Source of the DNA: a virus
Length of the DNA: 64,000 nucleotides
Direction: 5' to 3' (one strand)
IMG/VR virus record: IMGVR_UViG_3300008107_000341
Location: 28,396 to 92,395 of that record
Position numbers and translations under genes: made by a program. Positions 34,901 to 46,300 of this stretch are shown in pieces (positions within the stretch are counted from its first letter, which is position 1; each line of letters starts with the position of its first letter). The notes under the pieces were generated by a model, which searched no databases, was not told the DNA's origin, and was given only the letters and a program-made list of their open reading frames with translations.

Positions 34901-37900
34901 AACAAAAGCAATAAAATTTACTACAGAAAATCCCGCATATTTTTTTGCAGATAGTATTATTACACAAAGAAATACTAATGCAACTGGAAGATGTTTGGGG
35001 AATGTATTTGATGGCAAAACTATAGTATTATATAATGTAAATGGATCATTCAATGATGTTGATGATTTATATTCTTCAACTGTAGTCTATAATTTGTTAT
35101 TAGACAAAGAATCTGATTATACAAGAGGAGAAACTTTAAGTTTAACTAATGGCAAGCAATCTATAATTATCCGAACAGAGAATTCTTCATTTGTCGTAGC
35201 ACAAAATTTATTTGAAGACGGGGAACCTATTATATTCACAAATAGTTTTTCTGGAATAATTGCAAATCAAATATACTACATTACACAATCAACCGCAACC
35301 ACATTTAAAGTATCAACTAGTATTGGTGGAACTGCTGTTGTAGTCACAAGTAATAATTCTCCTGGAGCAGTTGCTATTAGCAGAAAGGCAACAGGATTAA
35401 TTTTAGAAACAACAACTAATAGAAATTTAGTTAAAGTGCAATTATTGCAGGGAAATTTTGCAATTGATTCTGAGTATTTCTTAAGAAGCACTTCATTAAA
35501 TGATACTATTGGTAGTAAAATATCACAAAGATTTATATTAAGTGACGAAATTATTCCATTATCTTTAAATGATAAAGTTGCTATTGTATCCACTTCACAA
35601 AATCATGGTGTTGGAATAGGTGACAGAGTTAATGTGTCAGTGGATCCCAATGACAATACTACTGAGACTACATTATACACCAGAGCAAGAATTTATCAAA
35701 AAGTAAAACTGAATACCATTAAGTTTACAAAATATATCAATGATACTGGTATTGGAAAGTTATTTACTTTAAATAACGGAAGTTATAAAAATAATAATGG
35801 AAATATAGTTGGCGATTACTCTAGTGGAGGAAATGCTACTTTTACACAAGTAGAGTTAATTTTTGCAGATATTACAAAATGTAGAGATTCCGAAGGAAGA
35901 ATTGTAGGTGATTCTAATTTAGCTGTTATAGGAAGACCAGGAAATCCAAACAATGCAAGAGCAACGATAAGCGTAACCAATGGAGTAGTTACTAATGTAG
36001 TAATTACTTCTAAAGGTATCGGATACAAACGAGGTGATTTTTTAACGGTTTCTCCATCATCTTTGAATAGAAGTCAATCTTCAACTTCAACTAGATTTTA
36101 TTTTGCAGAAGTTCAACATGTAGGTTTTGCTCAGCAAGAAACTAGGTTATTTTTGAATGATGTAACTTCTATTTCACAAAATGATTATTTACAAATAACT
36201 GATGAAATTGTAAAGGTAACAAATATTAATACAGCAAATTCTTATGTAGATGTTCAAAGATCTCAATTAAACACTGTTGCTGTAGATCATTACAATACTC
36301 AACCTGTATCTAGCTATAGGGAGAGATATAATTTACCTGTAAATTACCATATTGGCAATACAAATTCTGATGCGTATGTATTAAATTACGATGACGAAAA
36401 TCAAGAATTAACTTTAGTTTATGAAATTTCAAATACTCTTGTTAGTATAAATCCATTAGTTTCTGGATCTTCATTTTTTGACAACAGTTCTCCCAAAAAG
36501 TTAATTGTAGTTGAAGAAAATATCCAAAATCCAGAATACAAATTCGAATTTTCTTATGATAATACTACATGGTTGACCAATCCAAAATTAAAATTACAAG
36601 AATATTACAAATATAAATTCGATACTTCTCATTACACATTACGTGGTAGTTTCTTGGAATTTTCTCCTAGTAAAAACTACAATATAATAACTACAGAATC
36701 TAAGAGAAATGATATCTTACCTGGCAATGCGGGGTCATTTATTACACTAAAAATTGGGTATGGATCAGATATAGAAAGCAATAATTATTCTACCAGAGTT
36801 CCTATAAATTATAGTTTGTATTTTTATTTTGATAAGAATTCAAGAATATCTTCGGATGATTCATTTTTGAGAATTATTCCAGATCCACTACAAGGAAGTA
36901 AAACAATTTCATATGTAACAAATACTAGTTTTGTGTATGAGATGGATTCATATCCTCAATATGATGGTTCTGGGATTATGAAATATACTACTTCAGCTGG
37001 TCTAGCAGTTGGTAGTATTGCAACCGTTGGTATTATCAACCAAGGATTGAATTACAAAGAATTACCTACAGTTACTGGTGTTAGACCATCAGTAGAAAAT
37101 GAATGCATAGCAGAAGTTGTTTGGAATTCTACCGCTAAAAACATCACATCTGTAATAATTTCTAATCCAGGAATAAATTATGTAAAACCAAAAGCAGTAT
37201 TGATTTCATCTACTGGAGAAAACGCAGAATTTAATATTATTAAAAATCCTGATGGATCTATAAGAGGAATTACAGTAACAAATCGAGGAAATGGATATCT
37301 TTCAAAACCAGAAATTAAGATAGTAGAATCAAATGTAAAAATTTATTTTGAATCATCCAATATTGGAGTTCCGAATAGTATAAGGATTTTATATAACGGA
37401 AAAAATTATGGTAATGATAGAAGTATTCGTAAAAAATATTCATCTCCTCTTATTCTAAAACTCAAGCAAATTAGTGCTGGATCTTTTGCTGATGGAGAAA
37501 GAATTGAGCAGTATGATGGCAATACTTTAGTTGCTAGTGGTTATGTTGCTTCCAAAGGATATAAAAATAACACAAACATTTTAAGATTAGAAAGAGTCTC
37601 TGGGCAGTTTAAAAATAATTTGCAAATTACTGGAAAAAATAATTATGCAACTGCAGTTGTTTCTAGTTCTTTTGCTTCATTATTTGATTCTGATATAAAA
37701 TCATATTATGATAATTTGGGATATTATGCATCTGATCAAGGGCAATTGAGTTCGAATAATCAAAAGATAACAGATTCCTATTTTTATCAAGATTATTCTT
37801 ATGTAATTAAATCAAAAACTCCAATAGATGTTTGGAGAAATTTAATTAAACAAACTGTTCATCCAGCTGGATTTCAGTTATTTGGAGAAGTTTCTGTTGA

Positions 37901-40900
37901 AAGCTCTACTGATGTAAAATTACCACAATCACAACCAAAACAAGAAAAGTCTTCCATAATACAATTATGGGATCCTGTAAAAAATAAAATTTCAGTAGAA
38001 AATAGTTACAGAACAATTACCCAATCTTCTATAAGATTAGGAGACATCAACTTATTACCAGGAAAAGGTTCTATATTCTCTCCATCATATGATACTGGAG
38101 AAACTTCTTCATATGAATTTAAATTGGTTCCAGAATTTAATGGATATTTTGATAATAATGGAAATTTAGCAGGAAATAAAACATTTACCGCAGTTTTACT
38201 TGGATCAAATACTCCTTACTCAATAATTAATAAAAATAATGTTTTTATTACTATTGATGGTGTATTACAAGAACCAGGAAAATCATTTGATATAGTAGCT
38301 GGTCAAATAGTATTTTCACAACCACCATTAGGATATAGAAATGGATATACTAGATCGGCAAATATTGTTAGTGTAAATAATGGTTATATTTACGCAGAAA
38401 CTGCAAATGCATTTTCTTTAAATGAACCTATAATATTTTCTGATAATTTCTCTACCGTATCAAAATCACAACTTTATTATGTTGTAGAAGTTAGTGGATT
38501 AGGATTTAAAATTGCATTGGGAACTACTGGGACTCCTCAAGCAACTCCAATAAATCTAACAAATGTTTCTTCTATTTCTGTAGTAGCAACTAGTCAAATT
38601 AATCCTGGAGATCCTATTACATCTAATCAATATAGAGAAGGTGTTGATACAGCATCACAAAAATTTGTTGGTAGAATTATTAGATTTAAAGATACTTCTT
38701 TAAATTCCCAATATTTCAAAAAAATTGCAAATATATCATCGCAATTTAATGGACAATCTACAGCATTTGATTTAAGATATGAAGATAATACTCCCGTATC
38801 ATTGTCTTCAAATGAAAATTTGATTGTTTCTATAGATGGTGTAGTTCAAAGATCTGGTGTTTCTCCTTTACTTCCATTAGACAGATCATACTATATTAGA
38901 AGAACAGTTACACCAAATCAAATTGTATTCATAGAACCACCAAGATCAGGACAATCTTTCCATGGAATATCTGTAGGTTCCTATGAAAGACTAAAAGTAG
39001 ATTACAGTAGAGTAAATGACATCCGAAGAGGACCTTTCTTATTACGTTCAGCTGTCACAAACAAAACAGTAACTATAGACAATGATAATAATGTTTTAGT
39101 ATTTGTAGATGGAGTATTACAAAAGAGAAATAAAACATATATTATTAGAGGAGCTAATATAACATTTGTAGAACCTTTGAAAAAAGGTCAGGTTATTAAT
39201 GTAATCTATCAATATGGCAGAGATTATATTAGATCATTAACTACTTTTAATTACGAAACTACACCTTTTTATAATAGATATGAAATTATATTAGATGGAG
39301 AATATCAAAATATATCAGATGGTGGAAGATTAAAGTCAAATACTGCTAGAGGAATAGTAGTAAAGAGTTATTTTAATGGATTGAATACTGTTTTATTAGT
39401 AGATTCTTATAATCAGCAGTTTATAGTTGATGAAAATATTGCATACAAAAATCCAATAGATTCTTTTTATGATTTTACTATAAATTCTTCTGATATTATT
39501 TCTATAAGTTCATTCGAAGAAAATGAAGATAGACAAGATATTTTAAGAAAATCTACCATAGGTTGGTTAAATGGCACACAAAAACATCCATCAACTGATT
39601 TTATAGAAATAGGTGATTCTATTAAAATTGATGGTGAATCTGAATTCAGAACTATTTTAACAACTCCTTATGATGCAATAAAAACAGATTATAGAAATAC
39701 AGATAATCTTTCATACTTTGCAAAAATTGGAACATCAAATTATGATGGAGTTTCTAGAGGAGAAGGATTAGATATTGTAGCAGAAATCGAAAATGGTAAA
39801 GTTGTTTCTCTACTATGGAATAAAATTGAATGGGATGAATACGTCACACAAAGAATTTTACCATCACCACCTGGATATGGTTATGAAACAGCTCCTCAAT
39901 TAGTTTTTGTAGCACAACCACAAAAAGATGAGGGTGGATCAATTGTAGCAGAAGCTCAAGGTGGTGGTGCTAAAGCATATGCAGTTGTAAATAATGGAGA
40001 AATTATTGATATTGTTCTATATGATCAGGGTAGTGGATATATTGCCCCACCAAGAGTATATGTAACTAGAAATTATCAGGTATTAAGAAAAGGAAGAAAT
40101 ATTGAGACAAGTTTAGTAGTTCTAGACATGTCTCCAAATGTAATTGATGCTAGAACTCTTTATATAACTTCAGGTGATATTGTAGGAAGACCACAACCTC
40201 CAATTTTAACAATATCTTCATTTATTCTTTTAACGCCACTAGAAGCATCTAGAGATATTACAGCAATTATACAAAAACAAGTAGATGTTGCTGCATCAAA
40301 TCAAAGAATCTTGCAGCATACATCTACGATTGATTTGAGTATTAGTATAGCATCTATTTCAGCAAGAACTGATATATACACTTCTTCTATTGAAACTCCT
40401 TTATCTAATGTTGTTATTGGATCCCAAAATAATGTAAGTTTTTCAAATACACTAACAGAATTACAATCTGGTATTAGAACTTTCTTAAAAGTTAATTATT
40501 TACTAGCATACAAATCTATTCATGCTACTGGAGCATATCTAGATGCTTCAATGGATCTTGATGATACTATTGCATATGTAACAACTACAGAGAAATTTAA
40601 ATCATTTGGCAAATTATTGATAGGGGATGAAATAGTATCATATACTTTAAAACAAAATGATCGTTTCTTATATCTAACTAGAGGATTAGACGGCACTACC
40701 ATAAAAAATCATCCAGCTGGTGAATTTTTGAGACAATATGGAGATGATGTATCTATTATTAGTGCTGGAGTATCATCTGCAGAATCTATCGCTCAAATTC
40801 AAGTAGTGGGCGGTGGAGTATCTCAAGTATCATTTGGCATTGAAGAAATAATTCAAATTGAATTGGATCCTATAGATGTTTTTACTGACATTGAAATTGT

Positions 40901-41705
40901 AGATATAATTCAGTCAACAAAAGTATGCGATTCGGTATTATCCGTAAATATTTCTCAAACTAGTTTTATTGATATTGGTCTAGATATTTCAATAATAGAA
41001 TCTAAAATTACCAAACAAATTACATTAATACAATCAACTGGATTATCAAATATACAAGTAAATACCATTACGCAAATTTCTCCTTCGGTAGAAAGATTCT
41101 ATAAAACTGGATTTATTGATTATTACATCGAATCTATCTTATTTACGGATCCTATTATTCAAAGAAATTTGAATGCTGTTGTATTAAATAATCCTAAAAA
41201 TGAGGTTACCAGAAGATCGGGAAGTATTATTGCAGTAAATAATGCAGTGTCTAATGATGAAAATCTCACATCTTATAGTGTAGGTACTGTTGGCAATAAT
41301 CTAGGGATGTTAAATGATTGGTATAGCAATGATAATGGATATACAAATGTATCTGGATTAACATTTAATGAAATAGAAATTAATTATAATCAATTCACAA
41401 TAAAAGATTTTGAAGAACCAAATCTATCTTCTATATCCTCATCAAGATCGGTATGGAATCTGGCATATCCATCAATACAAAATCCAGTTACAATCTCTTC
41501 CACGAATGGAAATATTAACTCTACTGTAACTGCACAAAAAACAACAAATTTTGCTGCTAGTGGATATTTTTATCACAGTGATGGGTCTAATTATGGTATT
41601 GTTCAATATACAGGAAAAACTTTAACATCATTTACAGGTTGTTCTGTTTATTCTGGATCAACAACTATCACTAATACTTCTCAGATTATACCATATTCTA
41701 TCTAA
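31950..41705 (+). CDS. Giant baseplate-wedge-region protein (gp7 position) with YHYH domain
   Basis: At 3251 aa this is several times larger than T4 gp7 (1032 aa) but occupies its place between gp6 and gp8. The first 230 residues (VRNLSSLVDKQLPEFISSEY, PKFSAFLQKYYEHLELTGEP, and a helical KAVDKSVLIKNIKKFYAAKG-like part) look like a wedge-anchoring domain. Residues 782-885 are a YHYH domain: GYAFDGNPIYGPYAYSDPSD and later LDENNGRFCVTPDYPEGTYA, YFLTVDSTG. Several Gly-rich beta modules of the type NPGSGYKKPPYVLVQDG recur along the chain. It is likely a peripheral structural or adhesin-bearing baseplate component. No frameshift is visible in 9.7 kb. Confidence 0.85.
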   Translation: MASKVRNLSSLVDKQLPEFISSEYPKFSAFLQKYYEHLELTGEPIDLISNLSKYRDIDTYEKNLLKENTSLTQNLSDSATTINVESTVGFPSENGYVLIGDEAIFYKSKTNTSFLNCYRNVTHTTKLGDLYTKSDITTVDYSDIGSGKQHLTGDLVLNISNLVLYALVRNFEQEYLGAFPEKSLKNAVDKSVLIKNIKKFYAAKGTDQSIRFIFNSIVAKEPNDIPTVYYPKDSTYKSSNGQWIDKFALKVRVISGDISKIIGEKIIQEENPFDLNVRSAFSYVDNIIDIGDNFHEVILSRNDIVGEFAVSTETYLTKNLLSTDSTNKRINVYSTLGWKQQSGQLIIGNELITYKQKNVSQFVIDSRGVLPSTYTVNEPVYNYSNVYCDYIDGSGTKQRVKLLVLGILYSLTPSESLPYSKEDDIVQISDSGFETRDTIIFDKFSNDTRWIINETNTIPSSDHANISSQLSEIISDVTAVYEDNQYYYIATSGYPSHKIGKANWGVTFLDQKKLKLIKKVPSATTEIYPTPSNEVGIFVNGTTARSFKDTDENLIVFGEIQKINLTNPGSGYKKPPYVLVQDGAGSLVASAEAILNGEVIDRIEVVESGSGFFPPVPVITITSGRGAVITPVVTGDKITSLKIINPGEYYSSPPQVVIKDSTGKGRFARFEAVVSDDGQIIDFKKLDEGKFYTQSTTTVEIIPSGSGATAISSVRSWRRNLYNKHFNNLDNDNGFYFLNNDISLEYGYSYLANPKSLRIALSDNLDQSGNITNTLSHSPILGYAFDGNPIYGPYAYSDPSDPTTSITRMTSSYSLNNRRPSGPSIVTYPLGSFVEDYQYNHRSGSLDENNGRFCVTPDYPEGTYAYFLTVDSTGQPAFPYILGNNFYSLPVDSNYSKKISQDDIPTNIIRLKTQKTPNDGKGAQSYINTISSGSISSALIEYSPSTFSTGSLIEVNSSGTDGKDLLAQVSSVNGKNVTSIQSQQTKAIKFTTENPAYFFADSIITQRNTNATGRCLGNVFDGKTIVLYNVNGSFNDVDDLYSSTVVYNLLLDKESDYTRGETLSLTNGKQSIIIRTENSSFVVAQNLFEDGEPIIFTNSFSGIIANQIYYITQSTATTFKVSTSIGGTAVVVTSNNSPGAVAISRKATGLILETTTNRNLVKVQLLQGNFAIDSEYFLRSTSLNDTIGSKISQRFILSDEIIPLSLNDKVAIVSTSQNHGVGIGDRVNVSVDPNDNTTETTLYTRARIYQKVKLNTIKFTKYINDTGIGKLFTLNNGSYKNNNGNIVGDYSSGGNATFTQVELIFADITKCRDSEGRIVGDSNLAVIGRPGNPNNARATISVTNGVVTNVVITSKGIGYKRGDFLTVSPSSLNRSQSSTSTRFYFAEVQHVGFAQQETRLFLNDVTSISQNDYLQITDEIVKVTNINTANSYVDVQRSQLNTVAVDHYNTQPVSSYRERYNLPVNYHIGNTNSDAYVLNYDDENQELTLVYEISNTLVSINPLVSGSSFFDNSSPKKLIVVEENIQNPEYKFEFSYDNTTWLTNPKLKLQEYYKYKFDTSHYTLRGSFLEFSPSKNYNIITTESKRNDILPGNAGSFITLKIGYGSDIESNNYSTRVPINYSLYFYFDKNSRISSDDSFLRIIPDPLQGSKTISYVTNTSFVYEMDSYPQYDGSGIMKYTTSAGLAVGSIATVGIINQGLNYKELPTVTGVRPSVENECIAEVVWNSTAKNITSVIISNPGINYVKPKAVLISSTGENAEFNIIKNPDGSIRGITVTNRGNGYLSKPEIKIVESNVKIYFESSNIGVPNSIRILYNGKNYGNDRSIRKKYSSPLILKLKQISAGSFADGERIEQYDGNTLVASGYVASKGYKNNTNILRLERVSGQFKNNLQITGKNNYATAVVSSSFASLFDSDIKSYYDNLGYYASDQGQLSSNNQKITDSYFYQDYSYVIKSKTPIDVWRNLIKQTVHPAGFQLFGEVSVESSTDVKLPQSQPKQEKSSIIQLWDPVKNKISVENSYRTITQSSIRLGDINLLPGKGSIFSPSYDTGETSSYEFKLVPEFNGYFDNNGNLAGNKTFTAVLLGSNTPYSIINKNNVFITIDGVLQEPGKSFDIVAGQIVFSQPPLGYRNGYTRSANIVSVNNGYIYAETANAFSLNEPIIFSDNFSTVSKSQLYYVVEVSGLGFKIALGTTGTPQATPINLTNVSSISVVATSQINPGDPITSNQYREGVDTASQKFVGRIIRFKDTSLNSQYFKKIANISSQFNGQSTAFDLRYEDNTPVSLSSNENLIVSIDGVVQRSGVSPLLPLDRSYYIRRTVTPNQIVFIEPPRSGQSFHGISVGSYERLKVDYSRVNDIRRGPFLLRSAVTNKTVTIDNDNNVLVFVDGVLQKRNKTYIIRGANITFVEPLKKGQVINVIYQYGRDYIRSLTTFNYETTPFYNRYEIILDGEYQNISDGGRLKSNTARGIVVKSYFNGLNTVLLVDSYNQQFIVDENIAYKNPIDSFYDFTINSSDIISISSFEENEDRQDILRKSTIGWLNGTQKHPSTDFIEIGDSIKIDGESEFRTILTTPYDAIKTDYRNTDNLSYFAKIGTSNYDGVSRGEGLDIVAEIENGKVVSLLWNKIEWDEYVTQRILPSPPGYGYETAPQLVFVAQPQKDEGGSIVAEAQGGGAKAYAVVNNGEIIDIVLYDQGSGYIAPPRVYVTRNYQVLRKGRNIETSLVVLDMSPNVIDARTLYITSGDIVGRPQPPILTISSFILLTPLEASRDITAIIQKQVDVAASNQRILQHTSTIDLSISIASISARTDIYTSSIETPLSNVVIGSQNNVSFSNTLTELQSGIRTFLKVNYLLAYKSIHATGAYLDASMDLDDTIAYVTTTEKFKSFGKLLIGDEIVSYTLKQNDRFLYLTRGLDGTTIKNHPAGEFLRQYGDDVSIISAGVSSAESIAQIQVVGGGVSQVSFGIEEIIQIELDPIDVFTDIEIVDIIQSTKVCDSVLSVNISQTSFIDIGLDISIIESKITKQITLIQSTGLSNIQVNTITQISPSVERFYKTGFIDYYIESILFTDPIIQRNLNAVVLNNPKNEVTRRSGSIIAVNNAVSNDENLTSYSVGTVGNNLGMLNDWYSNDNGYTNVSGLTFNEIEINYNQFTIKDFEEPNLSSISSSRSVWNLAYPSIQNPVTISSTNGNINSTVTAQKTTNFAASGYFYHSDGSNYGIVQYTGKTLTSFTGCSVYSGSTTITNTSQIIPYSI

Positions 41706-41709
41706 ACCA

Positions 41710-41723
41710 TATAAATATAAATA
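41710..41723 (+). promoter_or_regulatory. Two overlapping T4-type late promoters
   Basis: TATAAATA at 41710-41717 and again at 41716-41723, sharing two bases. They lie about 25 bp ahead of gp8 (ATG 41748). Confidence 0.88.
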
Positions 41724-41747
41724 AAATACCGTTCGGAGAACTATTAA

Positions 41748-43295
41748 ATGGCTGCTATCATTTCTGAAAAGTTCAGAATTTTCAACGCCAAGCAATTTCT
41801 GGAATCTCTTTCAGAAGGCAGTGGCGATACTGATTCAAATCGCTCAAGGATGTATTTCTTTGTTGGTAGACCTCAAGATTGGAAAGCTTATGTTGAAGTT
41901 TATGGCGTAAGTTCAACTGCTTTCTCTGTTGGGGAGGAAGTTTATGTTGGTGCTAACTTAGCTGCTGCTACTTTTAGAGGCACAGTTTCGGAAGTTTATC
42001 CAAATAGTTTACTACTAACAACGATTGGTCCTACAGTTTCAGCAACTCCTGGTGCTGGATCAACACTAACTGGCAACACCTCTGGTGCAACTGCTAAAGT
42101 TGGCGTTTACAGATATGCTACCGAAGAAATTCCAACTGCTCCTCTTGATAACCAAGAAGAGAAGTTTGAAATGTATGATGATATGATCGCTATGAAGCGC
42201 ATCACATCTTCATATGCTAGACACGTCATTAGACGTTATAATTGGGATTTAACTGTAAATCCCAAGTTTGACATGTGGAAACCTGACTATTCTGCATTAA
42301 AACTAACTGCAACTGGAGAATCATCTCTTGGTGCTGGCAAATACTCTGTAATGAACTCTTCATATGAAGTTTTTGTCTGTTTATACAATGGAACAAATCC
42401 ATCAAACTTAAACGGTCAAAATGCTACTTATCCACCAGCTACTGCACCTGTATCTGGTCAAGGAACATACTCTAATGGCATTTTCAAAGAACCAAGTGGA
42501 ACTGCTGGTTATGTTTGGAAGTATATGTATACTATTCCAACCGATGATGTAATCAAGTTCCTATCGACTGATTTTATGCCAATTGTTTTGGATTCAACTG
42601 TTCAATCTGGTGCTGTCGATGGTGCTATTTCAGTAGCTTTATTAACAGATGCAGGAGCAAATCTACCAACCAGTGCTACTTTATATGCAGCAATTCTTGG
42701 TGATGGATCTGGCGGTAAAGTAAAAATTACAACCAATGGTTCTGGTGCAATTACTGCTGTTGATATAGAAGCAGCTGGAAGCGGTTATACTTATGGAAAT
42801 GTTCTCCTAAAGAATGGTTATCTATTCACCAACTCTACACTTGCAACTGCAGCCACTGTAAGTGCAACAGCTAAAGGTCAAATTGAGGTAATTATTCCAC
42901 CTCAAGGTGGTCATGGTGCTGATCCAGTTCTAGAAATGAACTCGAAGCGTGTTATGTTAAATATCCGTTTAACATATTCAGAAGGTTCGGGAGATTTCCC
43001 TGTTGATAACGATTTCCGTAGAATTGGAATTCTTCAGGATCCTCTACAATATGGGTCAACAAATTATCTGACTGCCGATAATGCAACTGCTCTGTATGCC
43101 GTAAAATTAACTGGTGTTACTGGCAATTTTGTAGTTGACGATAATAGCACTCTACTTGGTTCCACATTTAATAGTGGGCTATCAACTCCAGAGGTTAAGA
43201 ATAACTCAGGTGAAGCAATTTATGTTGAAAACAGAAGATTAATCACAAGAGCTCCTGACCAAATCGAGGATATTAAGTTAGTTATTGAATTCTGA
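41748..43295 (+). CDS. gp8: Baseplate wedge subunit gp8
   Basis: The 515-aa product shows the T4-like gp8 features: the start ISEKFRIFNAKQFLESLSEG, then SRMYFFVGRPQDWK, and downstream conserved spans DNQEEKFEMYDDMIAMKRIT and YVWKYMYTIPTDDVIKFL. A Gly-rich beta insertion (about 285-350, with GSGGKVKITTNGSGAITAVD) enlarges it beyond T4 gp8 (334 aa). gp8 dimers link gp7 and gp10/gp6 in the wedge. It has its own late promoter pair. Confidence 0.9.
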   Translation: MAAIISEKFRIFNAKQFLESLSEGSGDTDSNRSRMYFFVGRPQDWKAYVEVYGVSSTAFSVGEEVYVGANLAAATFRGTVSEVYPNSLLLTTIGPTVSATPGAGSTLTGNTSGATAKVGVYRYATEEIPTAPLDNQEEKFEMYDDMIAMKRITSSYARHVIRRYNWDLTVNPKFDMWKPDYSALKLTATGESSLGAGKYSVMNSSYEVFVCLYNGTNPSNLNGQNATYPPATAPVSGQGTYSNGIFKEPSGTAGYVWKYMYTIPTDDVIKFLSTDFMPIVLDSTVQSGAVDGAISVALLTDAGANLPTSATLYAAILGDGSGGKVKITTNGSGAITAVDIEAAGSGYTYGNVLLKNGYLFTNSTLATAATVSATAKGQIEVIIPPQGGHGADPVLEMNSKRVMLNIRLTYSEGSGDFPVDNDFRRIGILQDPLQYGSTNYLTADNATALYAVKLTGVTGNFVVDDNSTLLGSTFNSGLSTPEVKNNSGEAIYVENRRLITRAPDQIEDIKLVIEF

Positions 43296-43339
43296 TTATA
43301 TTATATTTTTAAAAGTAAAACACCTATTCCTGAGCTAAA

Positions 43340-46300
43340 ATGCCCCAGAAGATTAATCTCAACGCGCCCCCATATTATGATGATTTTGATTCTAGTAAGG
43401 GATATTATAAAGTTCTATTCAGACCTGGATATTCCATTCAGACTAGGGAACTGACTACTTTGCAGTCAGTTCTACAAAATCAAATTGAAAATTTAGGCAG
43501 AAGTAGATTTAAACAGGGGCAGCAAGTAATTCCTGGAGAAGTATCTTTCAACAACAAATTAAATTATATTAAACTAGCATCGGTTTCCGAAGTAGCTGTT
43601 AATATTAATGGAAATATTGTATTTCAAAAATATGATATTTCTCAACTTGTTGGAGTTACTCTCCAGGGATTGTCTTCTGGAGTTACTGCTAGCGTCATTT
43701 CTTATGCTTTTGGAAATGATTTAGAATCAGATATTTTATTTGTAAAATATACAAATAGTGGAAACGCAAGTAACGAATCTACTTTTAGACAAGGTGAAAC
43801 ACTAGAGGCATTAAATATTACCGATACTCCTACTTTAGTGGTTGGAACTGACGGTAGTGTTCTGCCAACGACTATTGATGTACAAAATTATGATACTGGA
43901 GTAATTACCACTATTGATAGCCCAGCAATGGGTTTTGCTTCTGCGGTAAAAGTTCAGGAAGGCGTATATTTTGTTAATGGATATTTTGTAAATAATCATG
44001 AACAAATTATTGTTGTTGATAAGTATTATGATAAACCATCCGTAAAAGTAGGTTTTAAAATTTCCGAAGATCTTGTTACGCCAGAACAAGACATTTCTTT
44101 ATATGATAACGCAAGAGGATTTTCTAATTTCTCTGCTCCTGGTGCTCACAGATTAAAAATCGACTTATCTTTAGTCGTTAAAGAATATGATGCTTTAGCG
44201 GATGAAGATTATGTTTCTTTAGTAACTATTAAAAATGGAGAAGTTCAGCAATTAACCAAAACTGCTGATTACAATGTTTTAGAAGAAACATTAGCTAGAA
44301 GAACTTTTGACGAATCTGGAAATTATGTAGTAGATGAATTTCCATTAGATTTAAGAGAATATTACCAAAAAAACAACAATAGAGGTGTTTATCCTTTAAA
44401 TTCAGATACTAGTTTAGTTAATGGAATTTCCCAAAGTGAAGCTAACACACTAATGGTGGCAGGTGTTGGATCTGGTAAGGCATATATTAAAGGTTATGAA
44501 GTAATCAATAAAGATGTAAAATATTTAAACGTATCCAAAGCAAGAGATACTCTAACAAGAGAAGATACTAGAATAAAAACATTATCTCCTTCATTTTTCA
44601 ATGTAAGAAATGTTTATGGATCAGTTCCATTAAATGCAGAGGGTCAAGAATTAACTGCTTATCCAAATATTTACTTGAACTCGGTATTTAATGATGGTTC
44701 TATAGGTTACAACAATGAAGAACTGACAGCAGAAGCCAAACAGACCTTAAACAGAAGAGGAAAGGTTTTTGGTTTAAATGATGGAATTATTACTTTATAT
44801 TGCCAAAATCCAAGTAATTTTTCTAGCTACACATATCCAACACCCTCTACATTTGGCGTTTCTTTACAAAAATTATGGTACGTCGTAAATAGAGGAACTA
44901 CTGCAGCAACAACGACAGTAAGAAGCATTGATCTTCTTTCGTATGCAATTGTATCTAGACCGTCTGATTTAGGTTCATCCACAGATACATTCTTAGAATT
45001 AACCGTTGTTGGAAATAAAGAAGATATTTTATACTTCTTGAGAGAATACGATGAAGATGATTCAGATAAGAGAAGAAAATTATTTGTTTCCGAGAATGAT
45101 GCTAAAGGATTCTATTTCCAATCAGGATCTCAAACTATATTTCCATATTCACAAATCTTAGATTACAACAATTTAATAACTCCCATTGTTGGTGTTTGCA
45201 AACCAAAAGATTTTTCTCTTCTAGAAAGAGGATCTGGGTTCAATGTAGATATTGATAAAGTTGTATCTAAGGGTAGGTTAGCAAACGGAACTCCTTCATA
45301 CAATTCAGTATTCAGATTATCATATTTCAATCCTTCATTTTTTACTAGAATTATTTTAGATCAAAATATTAATTCTAGCACATTTGAACCAGGAAAATAT
45401 ATTGTTGGATCTACTAGTGGTGCTTATGGTGTTGTAGAAGGTTCAAGCACATCAAAATATACTACTGGCAGTGTTTTATTCGTAAAAACTCTATCAGGAA
45501 CATTTTTATCTGGGGAAACAATTACTGATGAAGGCGGAAATTCTAGAAGAATTGCTAGAGAAGGAACTATTTCGCACTTTGTTGTTGTGAAAAGAGGATC
45601 TGGATATCCTTTCAACACAACTGTGAGGATTAACGGAGTTGATTATAATAATTCATCTATAACAGTTGGTATACAAGGTAATATACCATATAAGATTGAT
45701 ATTGTAAATAGAAATTTAGTTTCTCAAGTATATTCTACTACACCAGTAATCACATTTAATACTGGAAGCACTAATCCTACAGCAGAAACTTTAGTAAAAG
45801 CTGTCTTATATAGAAACACTGTTTATACTTATACACCACAAAATGTAAAATCAATGCATTGCTCTTTTGGAGCTGGCAATGCTTACAATTTTACTGCCGA
45901 TGTTGAATCATTCTCGACCTCATATATTACTAGTAAGTCTTTGACAGACTTCACTTTTTCTGGATCTATAGGATCGAAATATTTAGAATGTAATGGATTT
46001 TCTGGAGATCCATCTAATGAATTAATGCAAGGTGATATTGTTCAATTTACGGATTCAAACAACAATCCTATTAGATCTGTTGTTCAAAGTGTAGATAAAC
46101 CAGAAGGATTAACAAAGTCTAGAGTTTATTTGGATAATGTTTTACGTGGAAATGTAGTTAATAGCAATTGCGTAAAAATTAAACCAAATGTAGAAAATAT
46201 ATCTACCTCTACTCTCGTAATTCCTTTAGGAGCAAAATATATTAGCTCAACAGTCGATTCATCAGAAGATTCTAAAATTAAGTATCATTTTAGAAGAGAT

